Origin: Neisseria perflava
Lineage (GTDB): Bacteria > Pseudomonadota > Gammaproteobacteria > Burkholderiales > Neisseriaceae
Assembly (NCBI RefSeq): GCF_024170405.1
Contig: NZ_JALJYC010000028.1
Location: 1-25,908 of the forward strand
Length of the DNA: 25,908 nt
Reading direction: 5' to 3'
The position numbers and the translations under genes were made by a program. The notes below the pieces were generated by a model. That model saw only the letters and a list, made by a program, of their open reading frames with translations. It had not been told where the DNA came from and made no database searches. Positions 23,275-25,908 of the stretch are shown in pieces. Within the stretch, counting starts at the first letter, position 1. Every line of letters begins with the position of its first letter.

Positions 23275-23784
23275 ATGACTATCCCCGCCCGCCGCGCCGT
23301 CTATGCCGGCAGCTTCGACCCGCCGACCCACGGCCATCTGTGGATGATACGCGAAGCCGCCGCGCTGTTTGACGAACTCATCATCGCCGTCGGCATCAAC
23401 CCCGACAAACAAAGCACCTACACCATCGCCGAGCGCCAAACCATGCTCGAGGCCATCACGCGGGATTTTCCCAACGTCAAAATCAGCGTGTTTGAAAACC
23501 GTTTCCTTGTGCACTACGCCCGCGAAGTCGGCGCCCGCTTTATCGTGCGCGGTATCCGCACCGCCGCCGACTACGAATACGAACGCTCCATGCGCTACAT
23601 CAACAGCGACCTCGCACCCGAAATCTCCACCGTCTTCCTTATGCCGCCGCGCGAAATCGCCGAAGTTTCGTCAACAATGGTCAAAGGCTTGGTCGGCCCC
23701 GAAGGTTGGCGCGACACCGTCGGCCGCTACCTGCCCGAGGCGGTGTATCAGAAAATTTTGCAGGATCACAGCGGCAAGGATTAA
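23275..23784 (+). CDS. coaD: Phosphopantetheine adenylyltransferase
   Basis: 169 residues, typical for CoaD. It adenylates 4'-phosphopantetheine to dephospho-CoA, the penultimate step of coenzyme A synthesis, in the cytoplasm. The nucleotidyltransferase signature AGSFDPPTHGHLWMI at 11-25 contains the (T/H)xGH motif (T18-H21). GINPDKQSTYTIAERQTML, FIVRGIRTAADYEYERSM, and EVSSTMVKGLVGPEGW (matching the ISSxxVK motif) follow in family order. The start is set by the conserved N-terminus. It is isolated between a hairpin terminator and a spacer containing a dispersed palindromic repeat. Confidence 0.93.
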   Translation: MTIPARRAVYAGSFDPPTHGHLWMIREAAALFDELIIAVGINPDKQSTYTIAERQTMLEAITRDFPNVKISVFENRFLVHYAREVGARFIVRGIRTAADYEYERSMRYINSDLAPEISTVFLMPPREIAEVSSTMVKGLVGPEGWRDTVGRYLPEAVYQKILQDHSGKD

Positions 23785-23856
23785 AAACAGGAAGGACGAA
23801 ATAGCCACCCAAGACCGTCTGAACCCCCAAGCAATCCATAACATTTCCGCCAACGC

Positions 23857-23891
23857 GCTCCCTCCCCCGCGGGGAAGGCTAGGGAGAGGGC
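23857..23891. repeat. CT-rich palindromic dispersed repeat, single copy
   Basis: GCTCCCTCCCCCGCGGGGAAGG followed by CTAGGGAGAGGGC is the same family as the pair at 10594-10708, here with a shortened central palindrome. It lies in the coaD-GH79 spacer. Confidence 0.7.
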
Positions 23892-23930
23892 AAAACGCCT
23901 AATATTCCACCACCGCTTTCCCCTTATAAA

Positions 23931-23968
23931 AAATGCCGTCTGAAAACCCAACATTTTCAGACGGCATT
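23931..23968. terminator. AT-dialect DUS hairpin
   Basis: AAATGCCGTCTGAAAA and TTTTCAGACGGCATT are inverted arms around a short loop. It probably terminates transcription coming from coaD, although the coaD stop is about 150 bp away. Confidence 0.75.
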
Positions 23969-24103
23969 CCCATTTAAATCCATAGAAACAAACCCCGTCA
24001 AACCTTGCCATTCCACCCCCGAACACCGTACAATCAACACATTGTTTCAAAACATTTTCAAAGAAATATCCAGCAAATATTCATACATAAAGGAGTTTCC
24101 AGA

Positions 24104-25606
24104 ATGACGATGACCATCAACCCCGCCGCCATGCCCAAAATCGGCGAAGTGTCGCCGCGTTACCAATCCTACAACGTCGAAATGGTCGAAATCGTCGGCG
24201 GCACTTTTTGGAAACCCTACAAATCCATGCCGCACGATGCCGACGGCAAGCCCATCATCAACATCCCCAAACAAGAGCAGCACGACGTTTCCGTCAGAAA
24301 CGACGCCCTCTATCAAAAGCTGCCCGAAGCCGACCTTGCCAACCCGCGCCTGCGTGCGCTTGCCGCCGCGCTTGCCCCCGCCTATATGCGCGTCAGCGGC
24401 ACTTGGGCGAATGCCGTTTACTTCCACGACGGCGATACCCCGCTAAACCAAGCTCCGCAAGGCTTTGCCAACGTCTTGACCGCCAAGCAATGGCAGGGCG
24501 TGCTTGATTTTGCCCAAGCCGTTGACGCCGAAATCGTGACCTCGTTTGCCGTCAGCGACGGCGTGCGCGACGATAAAGGCGTGTGGACACCCGTAGAAGC
24601 GCAAAAAATCCTCGCCTACACCCAAACCCACGGCGGCAAAATCGCCGCCGCCGAGCTGTTTAACGAACCCAATATCCCCGGCGCGGGCGGCTGCATCCGA
24701 GCCGGTTACAACGGCCAAAATTTCGCCGACAACCAACGCGTGTTCCACGACTGGGCGCGGCAGCATGCCCCCGATATGCTCCTGCTCGGCCCCGGCGCCG
24801 TCAGCGCCCACACTCTCGTTGAGCTGCAAGACATGTCGCCCGATGCCCTGAGCGTCTCCGAATTAATGAGCGGCAGCCCCGCGCCGCAATTCGACGCCTA
24901 CTCCTACCACTATTACAACGCCATTTCGTGCCGAATCAGCAGCGATACCGATTTGGGTATGAGCCCCGAAGCCGCCATGACCCCCGAGCGGCTTACCCAA
25001 ACCGACCAAATCTTCGCCGCCCACACCGCCCTGCGCGACCGCTACCTGCCCGCCGCGCCCATCTGGAACACAGAAACCGGGCAAGCCGGCGGCGGCGACC
25101 CCTACGCGGCCACCTACCGCGACACCTTCCGCTACCTCTACCAACTCGCCGGCAACGCCCGCCACGGTCTGCATGTGCATATGCACAACACCCTCTGCGC
25201 CAGCGAATACTCGCTTATCGAGCAAGACAGCCTCACCCCCAAACCCGACTACTGGGCAGCCTGGCTGTGGAACAAACTGATGGGCAGCAGCGTCTTAGAC
25301 AGCGGCACCCAACCCGAGCAAAGCGGCGTGTACCTGTTTGCCCACAACAGCAAACAGCATTCAGACGGCGTATGCGTTTTACTGATTAACAGCAGCAACC
25401 AACCCGTAAGCGTTAATCTGCCGCAAAACGCCATGCAATACACCCTCACTTCAGACGGCCTCGATTCGGCGGACGTATATCTTAACGGCCAACGCCTGTT
25501 TGTCGGCGCCGACAACATCCTGCCCGAATTAAACGGCTTGGTGGTAGAAGCCGGAGAAATTGACGTACCGGCTTACAGCCTCACGTTTTGGGTGTTTGGG
25601 CGGTAA
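24104..25606 (+). CDS. GH79-family glycoside hydrolase (heparanase/beta-glucuronidase-like)
   Basis: 500 residues from ATG at 24104, which has AAAGGAG 8 bp upstream; the frame extends to 24005 without a ribosome site. Residues about 85-395 form a (beta/alpha)8-barrel of the GH-A clan: YMRVSGTWANAVYFHDG near 94-110, the acid/base motif ELFNEPN with E188, and the nucleophile motif IWNTETGQAGGGDPY with E324. The stretch after the nucleophile (YRDTFRYLYQLAGNARHGLHVHMHNTL... KPDYWAAWLWNKLMGSSVL, 338-398) matches the GH79 pattern seen in heparanases and bacterial beta-glucuronidases. Residues 399-500 are a beta-sandwich C-terminal domain. The expected activity is retaining hydrolysis of beta-glucuronides; the natural substrate is unknown. 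No signal peptide is visible from either start. Two uptake sequences near 25360 and 25449 are used in frame (SDG). The gene stands alone. Confidence 0.78.
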   Translation: MTMTINPAAMPKIGEVSPRYQSYNVEMVEIVGGTFWKPYKSMPHDADGKPIINIPKQEQHDVSVRNDALYQKLPEADLANPRLRALAAALAPAYMRVSGTWANAVYFHDGDTPLNQAPQGFANVLTAKQWQGVLDFAQAVDAEIVTSFAVSDGVRDDKGVWTPVEAQKILAYTQTHGGKIAAAELFNEPNIPGAGGCIRAGYNGQNFADNQRVFHDWARQHAPDMLLLGPGAVSAHTLVELQDMSPDALSVSELMSGSPAPQFDAYSYHYYNAISCRISSDTDLGMSPEAAMTPERLTQTDQIFAAHTALRDRYLPAAPIWNTETGQAGGGDPYAATYRDTFRYLYQLAGNARHGLHVHMHNTLCASEYSLIEQDSLTPKPDYWAAWLWNKLMGSSVLDSGTQPEQSGVYLFAHNSKQHSDGVCVLLINSSNQPVSVNLPQNAMQYTLTSDGLDSADVYLNGQRLFVGADNILPELNGLVVEAGEIDVPAYSLTFWVFGR

Positions 25607-25628
25607 GGGTTGAGATTGGGAAAATAGC

Positions 25629-25659
25629 AATGCCGTCTGGATGTTCAGACGGCATTTTT
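25629..25659 (+). terminator. AT-dialect DUS hairpin terminator behind the GH79 gene
   Basis: AATGCCGTCTG and CAGACGGCATT flank a loop of about 6 nt and are followed by TTTTT, a standard intrinsic terminator 22 bp after the stop. Confidence 0.88.
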
Positions 25660-25722
25660 GATTGATATTGATAACGTCGGCGCAAGAAACCGCGCAAGCA
25701 GCGCCTAATCCTTCAGCAGCCT

Positions 25723-25750
25723 ACTCCCTCCCCCGTGGGAGAGGGAGCGC
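25723..25750. repeat. CT-rich palindromic dispersed repeat, short copy
   Basis: ACTCCCTCCCCCGTGGGAGAGGGAGCGC is a self-complementary relative of the repeats at 10594-10708 and 23857-23891. The remainder of the right-end 300-bp spacer holds no gene that I can support. Confidence 0.65.
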
Positions 25751-25813
25751 ATTCCCGAAACCCCAACCGTTACTACCATTACCCACATGCCAATTAAACC
25801 CCACACCAGCCAC

Positions 25814-25876
25814 GCGTAGCAACTGTGTTGCCAACCCGTCGGTCAGTAACATCAAACACGGTTAATTATGCACATT
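25814..25876 (-). repeat. 63-bp repeat, right copy (inverted)
   Basis: Perfect complement of 16239-16301. Outside the 63 bp the flanks differ on both sides. An uptake-sequence core (AGGCCGTCTGA) begins 3 bp beyond its outer end, at 25879. Confidence 0.95.
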
Positions 25877-25908
25877 GCAGGCCGTCTGACTTCAGGTAAT
25901 CCCTTACC

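Noticed and set aside
16239..25876. Composite transposon bounded by the 63-bp inverted repeats
   Set aside because: The interval holds ordinary housekeeping genes (xth, pyrE, argA, coaD), has no transposase and no visible target duplication, so the repeats are better seen as two copies of a dispersed element.

Overview
The window looks like chromosomal DNA from a commensal-type Neisseria. Copies of the Neisseria DNA uptake sequence (DUS) occur throughout, mostly in the AG dialect (AGGCCGTCTGAA), often as inverted pairs forming terminators behind genes. Several products (lipooligosaccharide-independent capsule proteins LipB and LipA, ExoIII-type AP endonuclease, PyrE, ArgA) resemble the Neisseria versions closely. 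The housekeeping genes are GC-rich. I cannot fix the species from the sequence alone.

Left part (1-7.4 kb), surface functions. A minus-strand operon encodes an OmpA-type lipoprotein followed by the N-terminal part of a large BapA-like adhesin; the adhesin has 285-bp (95-residue) near-identical Ig-like repeats and runs off the left edge. An AT-rich spacer of about 760 bp with overlapping divergent -35 elements and a 16-bp palindrome separates this operon from plus-strand kpsC/lipA and kpsS/lipB, the beta-Kdo transferases that build the lipid-linked primer for group 2-type capsules. No capsule synthesis or export genes are present in the window.

Middle (7.4-16.3 kb). A Sel1-repeat protein, a lone fused two-domain ABC permease (minus strand), pyrD, a Dps-like ferritin and polA. 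Directly behind polA sits an AT-rich, DUS-free ORF that looks like a foreign DNA-binding protein. It appears to be cut off at its C-terminus by a 63-bp repeat, and a perfect inverted copy of this repeat lies about 9.5 kb away at the right end of the window.

Right part (16.3-25.9 kb). A degenerate RBBP9/YdeN-like hydrolase and an AP endonuclease (minus strand), then on the plus strand pyrE, a zinc-ribbon membrane protein overlapping argA, argA, a small exported protein, the Fe(2+)-trafficking protein YggX, a MenA-type prenyltransferase, a Bax-inhibitor-1 family membrane protein, coaD, and a GH79 (heparanase/beta-glucuronidase-like) glycoside hydrolase without a signal peptide. Most of these units are separated by DUS hairpin terminators, so they are probably transcribed as single genes or short operons.

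The points most worth following are the GH79 enzyme, the gene truncated at the 63-bp inverted repeat, the adhesin/lipoprotein operon divergent from orphan capsule-primer genes, and the recycling of DUS as terminators, stop codons and in-frame peptide insertions. No tRNA, rRNA, CRISPR array or intact insertion sequence was seen.
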